NCBI RefSeq assembly: GCF_900167535.1
Contig: NZ_FUYE01000001.1
Span: 62,001-126,000, forward strand
Source of the DNA: Prosthecobacter debontii
Lineage (GTDB): Bacteria; Verrucomicrobiota; Verrucomicrobiia; Verrucomicrobiales; Verrucomicrobiaceae
Reading direction: 5' to 3'
Length of the DNA stretch: 64,000 nucleotides
Every line of letters begins with the position of its first letter. Position 1 is the first letter of the stretch. The notes under the pieces are model-generated. The model saw only the letters and a list, made by a program, of their open reading frames with translations, had not been told where the DNA came from and made no database searches. Position numbers and translations under genes: made by a program. Of this stretch, positions 19,614 to 28,600 are shown one piece after another.

Positions 19614-19684
19614 CAACCACGGAACATGCTGAATACACGGAAAGTGTTTTTAGATTTCCGTGTGTTTCGTGTCTTCAGTGGTTG
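19614..19684. repeat. 71-bp imperfect inverted repeat in intergenic space
   Basis: The outer arms CAACCAC (19614-19620) and GTGGTTG (19678-19684) and the inner arms ACACGGAAA (19635-19643) and TTTCCGTGT (19655-19663) are perfect complements. The 14-base segments between them pair only partly, and the loop is 11 bases. It occupies nearly all the space between the Nif3-like gene and the glycosylase gene, ending 3 bases before the glycosylase start codon. Similar ACACGGAA-rich inverted repeats are scattered in many environmental bacterial genomes, so this may be a dispersed element rather than a terminator; there is no T tract after the stem. Confidence 0.7.
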
Positions 19685-19687
19685 CTC

Positions 19688-20293
19688 ATGATGGCTTTCC
19701 TCAATTCAGATTTCTTTAAGCGTGACGTGCTCACCGTCGCCCATGACCTGATTGGTGTGGAGTTGGTCTGGGAGGGATGCTCGGGCGTCATCGTGGAGAC
19801 GGAGGCTTATGCTGTAGAAAATGACCCCGCTTGTCACACTGCGTCGCGCCCCAGCGCCCGAGAGTTTGTCAGGACCCAGACACCGGGCACGGCTTACGTC
19901 TATTTCAACTACGGCATGTATTGGCTCTTCAACCTGCTGGTGAAGGGAGGAGATCGAGATGGCTTGATCTTGATTCGAGCCTTAGATCCGAGGCAAGGCA
20001 TTGAGGAAATGCAGGAGCGGCGGCAGAAGCAAAAGCTCACCGATCTCTGCTCTGGCCCGGGGAAGCTGGCCGTGGCTATGGGCATCGGTGGCGTGCATCA
20101 CGGCACGCCGATGACGGGTAAGCAGAGACCTAAACTCTGCGGCTTACGGGCGCGTTCAGAACCCGTCGAGGTCGTGGCGGATGTGCGTGTGGGCATCAGC
20201 CAAGCGGTGGATTTCCCCTGGCGATTTCTTGCCCGTGACAACCCGCATGTGAGCGTGAAGCACGGGCGTGTGAAATTGCCGCCCGTTAGATGA
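19688..20293 (+). CDS. DNA-3-methyladenine glycosylase (AAG/MPG family)
   Basis: 201 aa from ATG 19688 (a second ATG follows at once). Family features: an N-terminal FLNSDFFKRDVLTVAHDLIG, the catalytic IVETEAY with its Glu near residue 40, GTAYVYFNYGMYWLFN for the base-flipping core, and LCSGPGKLAVAMGI. It removes alkylated purines such as 3-methyladenine from DNA, starting base-excision repair in the cytoplasm. The start lies directly against the inverted repeat, so that repeat would be in its 5' leader. The stop overlaps the convergent small membrane protein gene by 8 bases. Confidence 0.93.
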   Translation: MMAFLNSDFFKRDVLTVAHDLIGVELVWEGCSGVIVETEAYAVENDPACHTASRPSAREFVRTQTPGTAYVYFNYGMYWLFNLLVKGGDRDGLILIRALDPRQGIEEMQERRQKQKLTDLCSGPGKLAVAMGIGGVHHGTPMTGKQRPKLCGLRARSEPVEVVADVRVGISQAVDFPWRFLARDNPHVSVKHGRVKLPPVR

Positions 20294-20525
20294 CGCCGCC
20301 GCCGAGGAAGAGGCGAAGGGCTGCGATGAAGGCCACGGCCAAGTTGATGGTTAGGCCGATCTTGCGCTGCGGGAAGGCTCCGAAGATAATGCCGATCAAG
20401 CTGCCGAAAAGAGTGACCCACAAGGTCCATCCCAGCAGTGGAATGAGCCCTGGGACGAGCAACACCGCGCACAGCACGCCGATAAGAACAGAGATGGTTT
20501 GCATGACGAACGGAAAGTCATGCAA
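20286..20525 (-). CDS. Small hydrophobic membrane protein, unknown function
   Basis: 79 aa, almost entirely membrane: ISVLIGVLCAVLLVPGLIP, LWVTLFGSLIGIIFGAF and a third stretch ending FIAALRLFLGGGVI, split by the basic loop PQRKIG. An internal ATG at 20504 (MQTISVLIG) is an alternative start. Its last 8 bases overlap the end of the glycosylase gene on the other strand. The clean membrane pattern makes it likely to be real, but I do not recognise a family. Confidence 0.6.
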   Translation of the reverse strand: MHDFPFVMQTISVLIGVLCAVLLVPGLIPLLGWTLWVTLFGSLIGIIFGAFPQRKIGLTINLAVAFIAALRLFLGGGVI

Positions 20526-20596
20526 ACCGCTCGAACCGCAAAGATAAAATGGGCGCAGTTTTGTAAAGAAGGGCAGGCGTCGCCCTCTGGCTTGAA

Positions 20597-21703
20597 TTAG
20601 CAGAAGTGTGCGCCGCTGGTATTTACATGCAGCGAGTAGAGTGACTGGCTGGCGGTGATGAACAAACGGTTACGCTTCGGACCGCCAAAGCAGAGGTTAC
20701 TGCCGGTTTCGGGGAGCCTGATGAGGCCGATGCGTTGACCTTCGGGAGAGAAAATATGCACACCATCGAATCCACCCCCAGCCCAGCCTGCAGAAGCCCA
20801 TACATTGCCGTCCACATCGCACCGAACGCCATCGGAACCGCCTTTGCCTGAACGCAGTATCCCTTGGAGAAGTAGCGTGGGAGGAATCGGCTGGACACGC
20901 TTATTGGGTTTTTGGCTATCGGGACTAACTGGCGCCGACTTGTCGATCTTCATCGCTGCAAACTCCTTGCCCTCCCCCAGCTTCAAGCTGTCTTTGACAT
21001 CATAAACCCGGATATTCTTGGCATCGCTCGTGTCCACGATGTAGAGTTTCTTGTAGTCAGGGCTGAAACACAATCCGTTAGGCTTGCCTTCGGCTTCGGT
21101 CACCTTTTCGACCTTGCCGCTGGGATCAATGCGATAGACCGCTTCTTTGAGTTGGAGTTCGCCTTTATTCCCCTCGTAGTCTCCCATGCTGCCGTAGCCA
21201 GGGTCAGTGAACCACACGCCGCCATCGGGATGCACCACCACGTCATTGGGGGCATTGAGCGGTTTGCCTTCAAACTCGGAGGCCAGCACCGTGACTTGGC
21301 CATTGAGTTCATAACGCACCACACGGCGGTTGGCATGTTCGCATGAGATTTGGCGCCCTTGCAGGTCAAAGGTATTGCCGTTGCTATTGCCCGAGTTGTT
21401 GCGCATCACGCTCACATGACCGTCCTCAGGCAGGTAACGCATCTGGGCGTTGTTGGGGATGTCACTCCAAACGAGGTAATTACCCGAGCCATTCCAGGCC
21501 GGACCCTCAGCCCAGAGCATGCCGGTATGCAGACGGCGGAGGGGGGAGTTGCCTTGGATGTATTTGCCAAAGGAGGGCTCGAGGGCAATCACATCCGGGT
21601 CGGGGTAGCGCTCAGGCACTTGCCCCGTCCAATCACGAGCGATGGCGGAGGCGGCGGCGCTGCTGGCAAGTGTGGTCAGGAAAGTGCGGCGGGATGTGTT
21701 CAT
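20597..21703 (-). CDS. Secreted SMP-30/gluconolactonase-type beta-propeller hydrolase
   Basis: 368 aa from ATG 21703. The frame continues upstream, but those residues overlap the cyclase gene and are not credible. The N-terminus MNTSRRTFLTTLASSAAASA is a twin-arginine signal. The propeller has the family landmarks: EGPAWNGSGNYLVWSDIPN, LNAPNDVVVHPDGGVWFTDP (metal-site Asn and Asp), PNGLCFSPDYKKLYIVDTSD, and a late GSDGVRCDVDGNVW. Family members hydrolyse sugar lactones with a bound divalent cation; a Tat signal suggests folding and metal loading before export. It lies 26 bases after the triterpene cyclase gene on the same strand, so the two may share a transcript, though no functional link is obvious. 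Confidence 0.88.
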   Translation of the reverse strand: MNTSRRTFLTTLASSAAASAIARDWTGQVPERYPDPDVIALEPSFGKYIQGNSPLRRLHTGMLWAEGPAWNGSGNYLVWSDIPNNAQMRYLPEDGHVSVMRNNSGNSNGNTFDLQGRQISCEHANRRVVRYELNGQVTVLASEFEGKPLNAPNDVVVHPDGGVWFTDPGYGSMGDYEGNKGELQLKEAVYRIDPSGKVEKVTEAEGKPNGLCFSPDYKKLYIVDTSDAKNIRVYDVKDSLKLGEGKEFAAMKIDKSAPVSPDSQKPNKRVQPIPPTLLLQGILRSGKGGSDGVRCDVDGNVWASAGWAGGGFDGVHIFSPEGQRIGLIRLPETGSNLCFGGPKRNRLFITASQSLYSLHVNTSGAHFC

Positions 21704-21729
21704 GGTGGGATGCGCGTGGTTGTAGAGAC

Positions 21730-23517
21730 TCAGGAAACGGAGGGCAAGACCGCTTTTGCACGATGAAGTGCTTGGAGTGTCCAGACCACAGGATAGAGTT
21801 TCTCGTGATACCACAGTCGAGCGAAGTAAAGACCGATGGGAGAGGGTGGAAACTGAGTGCCTTTTTGAGTGGCGTTGCTGAGCCATTCGACGGCTCGTTG
21901 CGCGGGTTCTATCGCTAAGTCTCCCTGTTGCAGTAAAGCATTCAAGGCGACGGCGGTTTCTTCAATGGAGGAGGGGGCGTTTTTGTCTCCTCCCCAGCTT
22001 CCATCAGGCTTTTGTGCGGAGATCAAGTAACGACGGCCACTTTGAATCAAGTCTTGGGCCTGGCTGGCCAGAGACGCCGTGCCGCTGAGATAAGCCACGA
22101 CCTGAGCCGTTCCATAAACAGGATTGTTTTCATCAGGCGTGTGTTCATTGCCGAACCACAGTGGAATCCAAGAACCTTCGGGACTCTGATTTTTACGCAA
22201 GTAACTCAAAGCGTGGCGGGTCGCTCGATGAATCTGCAGCTTCAAGGATTCAGGCATCTCCTTCTCCCATAGCCACCACGCCAGAAGCGCATGGGCGGTG
22301 AGCTCGGGCGTGCTGCGATCAAAGGGGAGCGTTCCCCAGCCCCGGCAAAAGGTCGGAATACCGCCATCGCGATTTTGCAGATCCAGCAGCCAAGTGATGC
22401 CCTTTGCTGCGGCGGCTGCATTGCGGGCGGCATCGTCACCCGTCAGTTTCATCGCAATCAAGGCCCCAGCAGTATCATCCGCATCCGGGACGCCACCGGG
22501 GAGGTCGGTCCAGGCCCAACCTCCGGGAGCGGCATTGGTGAAGGGGTGAATCGTTTGATATTGTTGGTTAGACACCCATTCGCGAACGTAAGTGTCTATG
22601 CTTCCAAGCGCCTTGCTGGCAAGCGTAGTCCCCCAAGTGGCGAGGTTGGTGTCGATGGGCCAGCTCCCATCGGCTCGCACGGAGCGAAGAAGGAATTCGA
22701 CAGCGCCAGGGATGCAAGGATGATCTTTCTCCCCGGCGGAGGCGAGGGCCATGGTGACAAAGCTGGTTAGGGGTGTCGCTTCTAGATAACCCCCGCTGGA
22801 GGGCTGCAGGGTCTTGAGCATCGGTCGAATCCTTCCCCATGTGGCCGCGCGCAACCAACCCAACGGATTCCACCACGCAGGTGGGGCGTTTTTAAACCGG
22901 GCATACCCAATGGCGATCAGGGCCGGGAGGGCGTAGCTCACCACTGGAAGCCCGATGGCACCGAACCATGAGCGCGGCAGGGCTGCCAATTCGAAGGGTA
23001 GGGGAAGCACGCGTCGCCACGCGTTTTTCCCCATCGTCCCGCCTATGGTGCAGAGCATGAGGATGGGCACGGAAAAGGTCTTGTCCTTGCCATAACGAGC
23101 GATGACGGCCTTGGCGATGTCATCTGGTTGAAGAGAGCCGACCTGCGTGGTGATCCAGGTTTCGCAGGCAAGCATGGCAGGGACACGCTGCGTCGTGTCC
23201 GACAGTGAGGAGGCAGTGCGGCGCGTCCCGACCAGAGTGAGCGCACTCCAGCAAAGAAGCGTGGTGGAAAGGTTGCTCTTGCTGATCGCCGTATCGCCCC
23301 AACCGCCATCGGCATTTTGGTGAGCGACCAGCCAGGCTGCGCCCGCTTGAATCAAAGTCTCATGCTTCGCTGCATCCACGCCGTGTAGTGCCACGATGGC
23401 GGTGGCGGTGGATAAGGCGCTGCTGGATAGCTCGCCCTCCCAATGCCCCGCGGCATTGCGTAGGGCAAGGAGGTGGGCCTCAGTATGGGCCAGCGTTTCG
23501 TGAACAGAATGTAACAT
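21730..23517 (-). CDS. Squalene-hopene cyclase-like triterpene cyclase
   Basis: 595 aa from ATG 23517. An in-frame TTG at 23556 would leave only 11 bases to the divergent neighbour, so the ATG is preferred. The protein has the two alpha/alpha-barrel repeats of terpene cyclases with QW-type motifs: HQNADGGWGD, RADGSW, DLQNRDGGIP, NQSPEGSWIPLW and QKPDGSWGG. The catalytic acid motif appears as VPDADDTAG near residue 344, matching the DxDD of class II cyclases such as squalene-hopene cyclase. It is somewhat shorter than typical hopene cyclases (about 630-680 aa). No squalene-synthesis or hpn genes are nearby. It most likely cyclises squalene or a related isoprenoid at the inner membrane; the product is not certain. 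Confidence 0.82.
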   Translation of the reverse strand: MLHSVHETLAHTEAHLLALRNAAGHWEGELSSSALSTATAIVALHGVDAAKHETLIQAGAAWLVAHQNADGGWGDTAISKSNLSTTLLCWSALTLVGTRRTASSLSDTTQRVPAMLACETWITTQVGSLQPDDIAKAVIARYGKDKTFSVPILMLCTIGGTMGKNAWRRVLPLPFELAALPRSWFGAIGLPVVSYALPALIAIGYARFKNAPPAWWNPLGWLRAATWGRIRPMLKTLQPSSGGYLEATPLTSFVTMALASAGEKDHPCIPGAVEFLLRSVRADGSWPIDTNLATWGTTLASKALGSIDTYVREWVSNQQYQTIHPFTNAAPGGWAWTDLPGGVPDADDTAGALIAMKLTGDDAARNAAAAAKGITWLLDLQNRDGGIPTFCRGWGTLPFDRSTPELTAHALLAWWLWEKEMPESLKLQIHRATRHALSYLRKNQSPEGSWIPLWFGNEHTPDENNPVYGTAQVVAYLSGTASLASQAQDLIQSGRRYLISAQKPDGSWGGDKNAPSSIEETAVALNALLQQGDLAIEPAQRAVEWLSNATQKGTQFPPSPIGLYFARLWYHEKLYPVVWTLQALHRAKAVLPSVS

Positions 23518-23567
23518 GCGTATGGCTGATTGTTCGTGCCTGTGGGCTCCGTTCAAGAAGAACCACC

Positions 23568-24839
23568 ATGAGATTTATCCTGCTCCCCGTTCTTTTGATT
23601 GCCATGACGGCTGCCGCCGACGAGCCCCGCTGGTACAAAGGCAACACCCACACGCATTCCCTGTGGAGCGATGGCAATGACTTTCCGGAGATGATCTCGG
23701 CTTGGTATAAAGATCATGGCTATGACTTCCTTTGCATGTCGGATCACAATACGTTGGCCGAGGGAGATAAATGGGTGGCGGAAGCGACGATCGAAAAGAA
23801 AAAAATGACCCTGGGCAAGAAGGTCATCGATAAGTGCAAGGCTCGTTATGGTGACGACTGGCTCGTCACCCGCACGGACGAAAAAGGCGGCCTGGAGGTG
23901 AAGTTGAAGACGTTAGAGGAGTATCGCGGCAAATTGGAGGAGCCGGGCAAGTTTCTGCTCGTCCAGGCGGAAGAGGTCACAGGTGGTTTTGCCAAATCAC
24001 CCATCCATATCAATGCTCTCAACATCACCGAGGCGATTGAGCCGGTGAAAGATCTGGTTTCAATCCGGGAAACCATCCGCAAGAACCTGCAAAATATCGC
24101 TGCTCAAGCGGCCAAAACGGGCCGTCCTATCATGGCGCATGTGAATCATCCCAACTTCCGTTGGGGCATCAGTGCTGAGGATTTGGCCCATGTGATTGAG
24201 GATAAGTTTTTCGAAGTGTACAATGGTCACCCCATGACTTATCCCGAGGGCGATCCTCTGCGTGCGGATACTTCCACGGATCGCATGTGGGACATCGCCA
24301 GCACCATCCGTCTGGTGGAGCTGAAGCAGCCTCCGCTTTACGCTTTGGGCACCGATGACAGTCATCACTATCATGGTGGCACAGCGACTTCTGGACGTGG
24401 TTGGGTGATGGTGAAGTCGGATAAGCTCGACCCGAATGCCTTGGTGGAGGCCATGCAGCGGGGTGACTTCTATGCGTCGTGCGGTGTCACCTTGGAGGAT
24501 GTGAGTTTTGATCCAGCTACGCGCAAACTAACCGTCAAAATCAAAGGAGAACCCGGGGTGAAATACACCACGGAGTTTCGCGGCACTCCGAAAAACTATG
24601 ATCGTGCAGTGAAAGAAGTGCCTGCCCCTGCGGATGACAACTACCCCGTTCGTCTAAAGCACAGTGAGGATGTGGGTAAGCTGCTGGCCAGCAGCGAGAG
24701 CCTGGAATCCAGCTACCAGATGACGGGGGATGAACTGTATGTGCGTGCGATCATCATCTCCGACAAGGTGATGGATAACCCCGCTACCCCGGGGCAACTC
24801 CAAAAAGCCTGGACGCAGCCCGTGGGCTGGCAGCCTTAA
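23568..24839 (+). CDS. Secreted PHP-domain metallohydrolase
   Basis: 423 aa from ATG 23568, the first start that gives a signal peptide (MRFILLPVLLIAMTAAADE). The PHP-type metal motifs follow directly: GNTHTHSLWSDG and CMSDHN, then a later MAHVNHPNF and LGTDDSHHYHGG. PHP domains are metal-dependent phosphoesterases; this long secreted form is common in Verrucomicrobiota and Planctomycetes and its substrate is unknown. The last 120 residues form a beta-rich appendage. The gene is divergent from the cyclase with 50 bases between starts. Confidence 0.85.
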   Translation: MRFILLPVLLIAMTAAADEPRWYKGNTHTHSLWSDGNDFPEMISAWYKDHGYDFLCMSDHNTLAEGDKWVAEATIEKKKMTLGKKVIDKCKARYGDDWLVTRTDEKGGLEVKLKTLEEYRGKLEEPGKFLLVQAEEVTGGFAKSPIHINALNITEAIEPVKDLVSIRETIRKNLQNIAAQAAKTGRPIMAHVNHPNFRWGISAEDLAHVIEDKFFEVYNGHPMTYPEGDPLRADTSTDRMWDIASTIRLVELKQPPLYALGTDDSHHYHGGTATSGRGWVMVKSDKLDPNALVEAMQRGDFYASCGVTLEDVSFDPATRKLTVKIKGEPGVKYTTEFRGTPKNYDRAVKEVPAPADDNYPVRLKHSEDVGKLLASSESLESSYQMTGDELYVRAIIISDKVMDNPATPGQLQKAWTQPVGWQP

Positions 24840-24891
24840 CAGCATACCGTGGGTTGCCTTTGCGGCAGCATCGTGCCATCGTGCATGTCTG

Positions 24892-25698
24892 ATGGGTGCA
24901 CTGTATGGTTTTTTGGCGATTCCTGGCCGCTCCTTACTGAACTTCCTGGGCTATCTTGGGCAGTTGGGGGCGTTGCTGGGAGAACTGTGGCAGTCTGTCA
25001 CGAAAGGCACGTTGAGACTGCGTCTGATGGCCGAGCAGATCGTCACGATCGGTTACGGTTCCCAGGCGGTGGTGCTGGTGACCGGGGCATTCACGGGAGC
25101 AGTGTTCACGGCGCAGTCGTATTTCAAATTCAAGGACTTTGGCATTGAGTCCACGGTCGGGGGCATTGTGAGTGTTTCCCTCTGTCGTGAATTGGGACCT
25201 GTCTTGGCGGGCCTGATGGTCACGGGTCGAGTCGGCGCGTCCATGGCGGCCGAGATTGGCACCATGAAGGTCAGTGAGCAGGTCGATGCCTTACGCGTCA
25301 TGGGGGCTCATCCGGTGGACTATCTCGTGCTACCGCGCTTTTTGGCCATGATGATCTCCATGCCGCTGCTGATTGCGGAGTGCATCGTGTTTGGTCTGGC
25401 GGCTTCCGTGATCGTGGGCACAGGGGTCTTTGAGATTCCCTTCGCCTGGTTCTGGGAGCATGTACGGGATCACACGAACCTCGAAGATCTGAGCTTTGGG
25501 ATGATCAAGGGGTTTGTGTTCGGTATCCTCATCGTGCTCATTTCCTGTCACCAAGGTCTCATCGCTTCGAATGGAGCTGTTGGTGTCGGATTAGGCACGA
25601 TTCGTGCCGTGGTGTTTTCCTCGTTGGCCCTGCTGGTGGCTAACTTCTTCCTGACCATGCTTCTGAATTATTTCTTCCCCCTGGGGACTGCTCTGTGA
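24892..25698 (+). CDS. mlaE: Mla-type lipid ABC transporter permease (MlaE family)
   Basis: 268 aa with the conserved core SLCRELGPVLAGLMVTGRVGASMAAEIGTM (positions about 95-125; central residues ELGP and GR-GA) and SEQVDALRVMGAHPVDYLV, the strongest signature of MlaE permeases. It is the inner-membrane subunit of the system that moves phospholipids between inner and outer membrane. The ATPase gene starts 4 bases after its stop and the MCE gene follows, the usual E-F-D order. The presence of the system fits a diderm envelope. Confidence 0.93.
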   Translation: MGALYGFLAIPGRSLLNFLGYLGQLGALLGELWQSVTKGTLRLRLMAEQIVTIGYGSQAVVLVTGAFTGAVFTAQSYFKFKDFGIESTVGGIVSVSLCRELGPVLAGLMVTGRVGASMAAEIGTMKVSEQVDALRVMGAHPVDYLVLPRFLAMMISMPLLIAECIVFGLAASVIVGTGVFEIPFAWFWEHVRDHTNLEDLSFGMIKGFVFGILIVLISCHQGLIASNGAVGVGLGTIRAVVFSSLALLVANFFLTMLLNYFFPLGTAL

Positions 25699-25702
25699 CG
25701 CC

Positions 25703-26470
25703 ATGCATGTGCCTAGCAATCCAGACGTTCCCTTCATCCGTGTCTCCGGGCTCAAAAAGAGCTTCGGCGAGCAGAAGACTCTACAGGGAGTGGATCTCAC
25801 CATCAGCCATGGCGAAACGTTGGTGCTGATCGGACCGAGCGGCGAGGGCAAAAGCGTGCTACTGAAGCATATCATCGGCCTGTTGCACCCTGATGAAGGG
25901 CATGTGGAATTGGATGGCGTGGATCTTTGCAGCATGAATGAGCGCCAGATGGTTAAGTTCCGGCGGCGCATGGGCTACCTCTTTCAAAATGCGGCGCTGT
26001 TTGATAGCCTGACTGTGGCTCAGAACGTGGCGTTTCCTCTGAAAGAAGCGGGTGTCACGAACAAAGACGAGATCGACCAGCAAGTGCATGAAGCTCTGGA
26101 GTTGGTCGAACTGGAAGAGCATAAAAATAAAATGCCCATCAACCTCTCGGGGGGGATGCGTAAGCGTGTAGGCATCGCTCGAGCCATCATCTGCCGCCCG
26201 GAATGCGTGTTGTATGATGAGCCCACGGCAGGTCTGGATCCGATCGTTACCGATGTGATCGATCAGATGATCATCCGCCTGCAAAAACGTTTTCGTGTGA
26301 CCAGCATCGTGATCACCCATGACATGAGCAGCGTGTTCAAGATCGCGGATCGTGTCGCCATGCTCAAAAACGGCGTGATCTCTTTCCTCGGCACTCCTGA
26401 GGATTTGCGCCAATCCCCTGATCCCGACATTCAAAATTTCATCGCCGGACGCTCCGGTATGTGTGCTTAG
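25703..26470 (+). CDS. mlaF: Mla-type lipid ABC transporter ATPase (MlaF family)
   Basis: 255 aa. Walker A GPSGEGKSVLLK (about residue 48), Q-loop LFQNAALFDSLTV, signature LSGGMRKRVGIARA, Walker B CVLYDEPTAGLDP and the switch His in VITHDMSS. The LSGGMRKRVG signature and ALFDSLTV after the Q-loop are typical of MlaF rather than general ABC ATPases. It powers lipid movement with the permease and MCE protein encoded on either side. Spacing is 4 bases upstream and 6 bases downstream. Confidence 0.94.
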   Translation: MHVPSNPDVPFIRVSGLKKSFGEQKTLQGVDLTISHGETLVLIGPSGEGKSVLLKHIIGLLHPDEGHVELDGVDLCSMNERQMVKFRRRMGYLFQNAALFDSLTVAQNVAFPLKEAGVTNKDEIDQQVHEALELVELEEHKNKMPINLSGGMRKRVGIARAIICRPECVLYDEPTAGLDPIVTDVIDQMIIRLQKRFRVTSIVITHDMSSVFKIADRVAMLKNGVISFLGTPEDLRQSPDPDIQNFIAGRSGMCA

Positions 26471-26476
26471 ACCTGT

Positions 26477-27514
26477 ATGACTAAAGATCGTAAAACCGAA
26501 ATCCTCGTGGGGTTATTCCTCCTCGTAGGCCTGCTGATGCTGGGCGGCATCATTCTGGAGTTTGGCAGCTTGCGCACGTTGTTTCGGGATACCTATGAGC
26601 TTCGTGTGGCTTTCCCCAATGCGGCAGGCATCAAAGAAGGTTCTCCCGTTTTCCTGGGCGGTTCCAAGGTGGGCAAGGTGAAGAAGCATCCTGAGCTGAA
26701 TGACACCTTCACAGGGGTGGTGATGACGCTGGAGATTTTTGACGATGTGGATATTCCCGTGGACGCTACCTTTGGCATCGGTTCCAAAGGTCTGATGGGA
26801 GATGCCCTGGTGGAGATCAAACCCAGTGGCAAACAGACGGATCAGTTTCTCGCCCATGATTATGACAAGATCATCGACGGTAGCCAATCCGGCGGATTGT
26901 CCGATCTGCAGGGGCAAGCCGAGGTGGTGGCAAAGAAGGTGGATTTAGTGTTGGATGATATTCGGACCGCGTTGGTGGATGTGAAAGCCGCCATGGGGAA
27001 AGTGAATCAAGAGGCGCTCTCAGACACGACCATTCAGGATTTCAAAAAGAGCATGGAGCACCTCAGCAACACCATGACGCGGATCGACACCCAAGTGCTG
27101 GGTGACGAGAATACCAAGAACCTGAAGGCCGCTATCCTGGATATCAAGGAGGCGGCAGCGAGCTTTAAAACCTCCGCTAAAAACATCGAGGCAACGACGC
27201 AGAAGCTCACCCCGATCGTGGAGAAGCTGGACCCGGTGATCACGAAGGCTGACAGAGCGATGGCTACCGCAGATGAGTCCCTGCAATCCATCAAAAAAGC
27301 GGCGGATAGCTTCTCGGTCGCCGCCCGCAATATTACCACGGGGAAAGGCTTGCTCGGGGCCTTGATGAATGACCCAGTGCTCAAGGACGACTTCAAAGAT
27401 CTAATCGGCAACCTCAAGCGCAACGGGGTGCTGTTTTATCGTAACAATGCCGAGAAAGAGCGCGCGCGTCAGGAGGCTGAGCGGCAAGTGCCCTTGTCAC
27501 CTCTCCGTCGGTGA
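26477..27514 (+). CDS. mlaD: MCE-domain substrate-binding protein of Mla-type transporter (MlaD family)
   Basis: 345 aa. One N-terminal membrane anchor (ILVGLFLLVGLLMLGGIIL) leads into an MCE domain at about residues 38-116 with GIKEGSPVFLGGSKVGKV and GIGSKGLMGDALVEI. The rest (about 140-300) is a long helical, coiled-coil-like segment, longer than the E. coli MlaD tail, ending in a basic stretch. MCE proteins form the periplasmic ring that carries lipid between the membranes. No auxiliary lipoprotein or MlaBC gene follows; the operon stops 6 bases before the convergent dinB. Confidence 0.92.
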   Translation: MTKDRKTEILVGLFLLVGLLMLGGIILEFGSLRTLFRDTYELRVAFPNAAGIKEGSPVFLGGSKVGKVKKHPELNDTFTGVVMTLEIFDDVDIPVDATFGIGSKGLMGDALVEIKPSGKQTDQFLAHDYDKIIDGSQSGGLSDLQGQAEVVAKKVDLVLDDIRTALVDVKAAMGKVNQEALSDTTIQDFKKSMEHLSNTMTRIDTQVLGDENTKNLKAAILDIKEAAASFKTSAKNIEATTQKLTPIVEKLDPVITKADRAMATADESLQSIKKAADSFSVAARNITTGKGLLGALMNDPVLKDDFKDLIGNLKRNGVLFYRNNAEKERARQEAERQVPLSPLRR

Positions 27515-27520
27515 GCGTTT

Positions 27521-28600
27521 TCAGAAAGGCAGCCGCAATTGATGGCTCGACGGAGGCACGAGAGTCGAGACACCGATGCCGATGAGGCGCAGCGGGCTGG
27601 TGACGAGGTGATGCCTAGCCAGTAAGAAGCAAGCAATGCGGTAGATCTCGTTCTCTGAGGTCACGGGATCATCCAGGCGAGTCTGACGGGTGAGCGTGGT
27701 GAAGTCGCTGTAGCGCACTTTCACCTGCACGGTTAGAGCACCGAGATCATGCTTTGAGAGCGTCTGGGCCACATCCAGCGCCATTTCCTTCAAGGCGGCC
27801 TTCAGGGTAGGGCGGTGCTCCGTATCCTCAAGGAAGGTGTTTTCGGCACTGATGCTCTTACGCTCGTCGCTCAGATCCAGAGGCCGATCATCGATTCCAA
27901 AAGCCCGGGCTTTCAGCTTTTCGGCAAACGAACCAGCCACCTCGCCCAAGGGAAGTGTGGTGTCTTGGAGATCGCCGATGGTTTTCAAACCCATCGCTTC
28001 AAGCCCACGTGCAGTCACGGGGCCAACGCCGTGAATGGTGCCGATGGGCAGCGGCCGAAGAAAGGCGACCCTATCACGATCAAAGATCAGGGTCAGCCCG
28101 TCTGGCTTTTGATAATCACTGGCGAGCTTGGCCAGAAATTTGTTCATGCTGATGCCGATGCTGGCGGTCAGTTGGCAGTCGTGCTTGATTCGTTCCTTGA
28201 TGGTTTCGGCGATGGGATGCAGGGCTTCAATGGCCGTGTCTTGCGGCAGTCGTTCATAGGCCAAAGCGCTGACATCCAGATAGGCTTCATCCACGGAGAC
28301 TTGTTCGATGAGCGGGGTGAATTCCTTCAAGATGGCCATGATGCGTGCCGACTCCGCTCGATAGACCTCCATGCGAGGTCGCACAAAGATGCCCTGCGGG
28401 CAGAGGCGCCCCGCCGTACTCGAGGGCATGGCGGAGCGGACCTTGAATTTCCGCGCCTCATAACTGGCTGCACAAACCACTCCACGCTGATCTGGAGGGG
28501 AACCGACAATGACTGGTTTGCCTCGGTATTCTGGATGGTCACGCTGCTCCACGGAGGCGTAAAACGCATCCATGTCCATATGCATGATGACTCTGGGCAT
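27521..28600 (-). CDS. dinB: DNA polymerase IV (Y family)
   Basis: 359 aa, the usual length. The N-terminus MHMDMDAFYASVEQRDHP carries the first metal-binding Asp and the steric gate Phe-Tyr; SVDEAYLDVSA has the catalytic Asp-Glu. VSPASY-type fingers are seen as VVCAASYEARKFKVRSAMP, and GIHGVGP-type helix-hairpin-helix as IGTIHGVGPVTARGLEAMG. The little-finger domain occupies the C-terminus, ending LRLPF, consistent with a beta-clamp-binding tail. It performs error-prone translesion synthesis. Its start lies 178 bases from the decayed zinc-ribbon remnant. Confidence 0.95.
   Translation of the reverse strand: MPRVIMHMDMDAFYASVEQRDHPEYRGKPVIVGSPPDQRGVVCAASYEARKFKVRSAMPSSTAGRLCPQGIFVRPRMEVYRAESARIMAILKEFTPLIEQVSVDEAYLDVSALAYERLPQDTAIEALHPIAETIKERIKHDCQLTASIGISMNKFLAKLASDYQKPDGLTLIFDRDRVAFLRPLPIGTIHGVGPVTARGLEAMGLKTIGDLQDTTLPLGEVAGSFAEKLKARAFGIDDRPLDLSDERKSISAENTFLEDTEHRPTLKAALKEMALDVAQTLSKHDLGALTVQVKVRYSDFTTLTRQTRLDDPVTSENEIYRIACFLLARHHLVTSPLRLIGIGVSTLVPPSSHQLRLPF

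Noticed and set aside
19614-19684. Rho-independent terminator for the Nif3-like gene
   Set aside because: The stem is interrupted by mismatches and no T tract follows it, so I list it as a repeat.
23388-23567. Upstream extension of the PHP-domain gene to 23388
   Set aside because: The added 60 residues are Arg/Trp-rich, overlap the cyclase gene and would bury the signal peptide.
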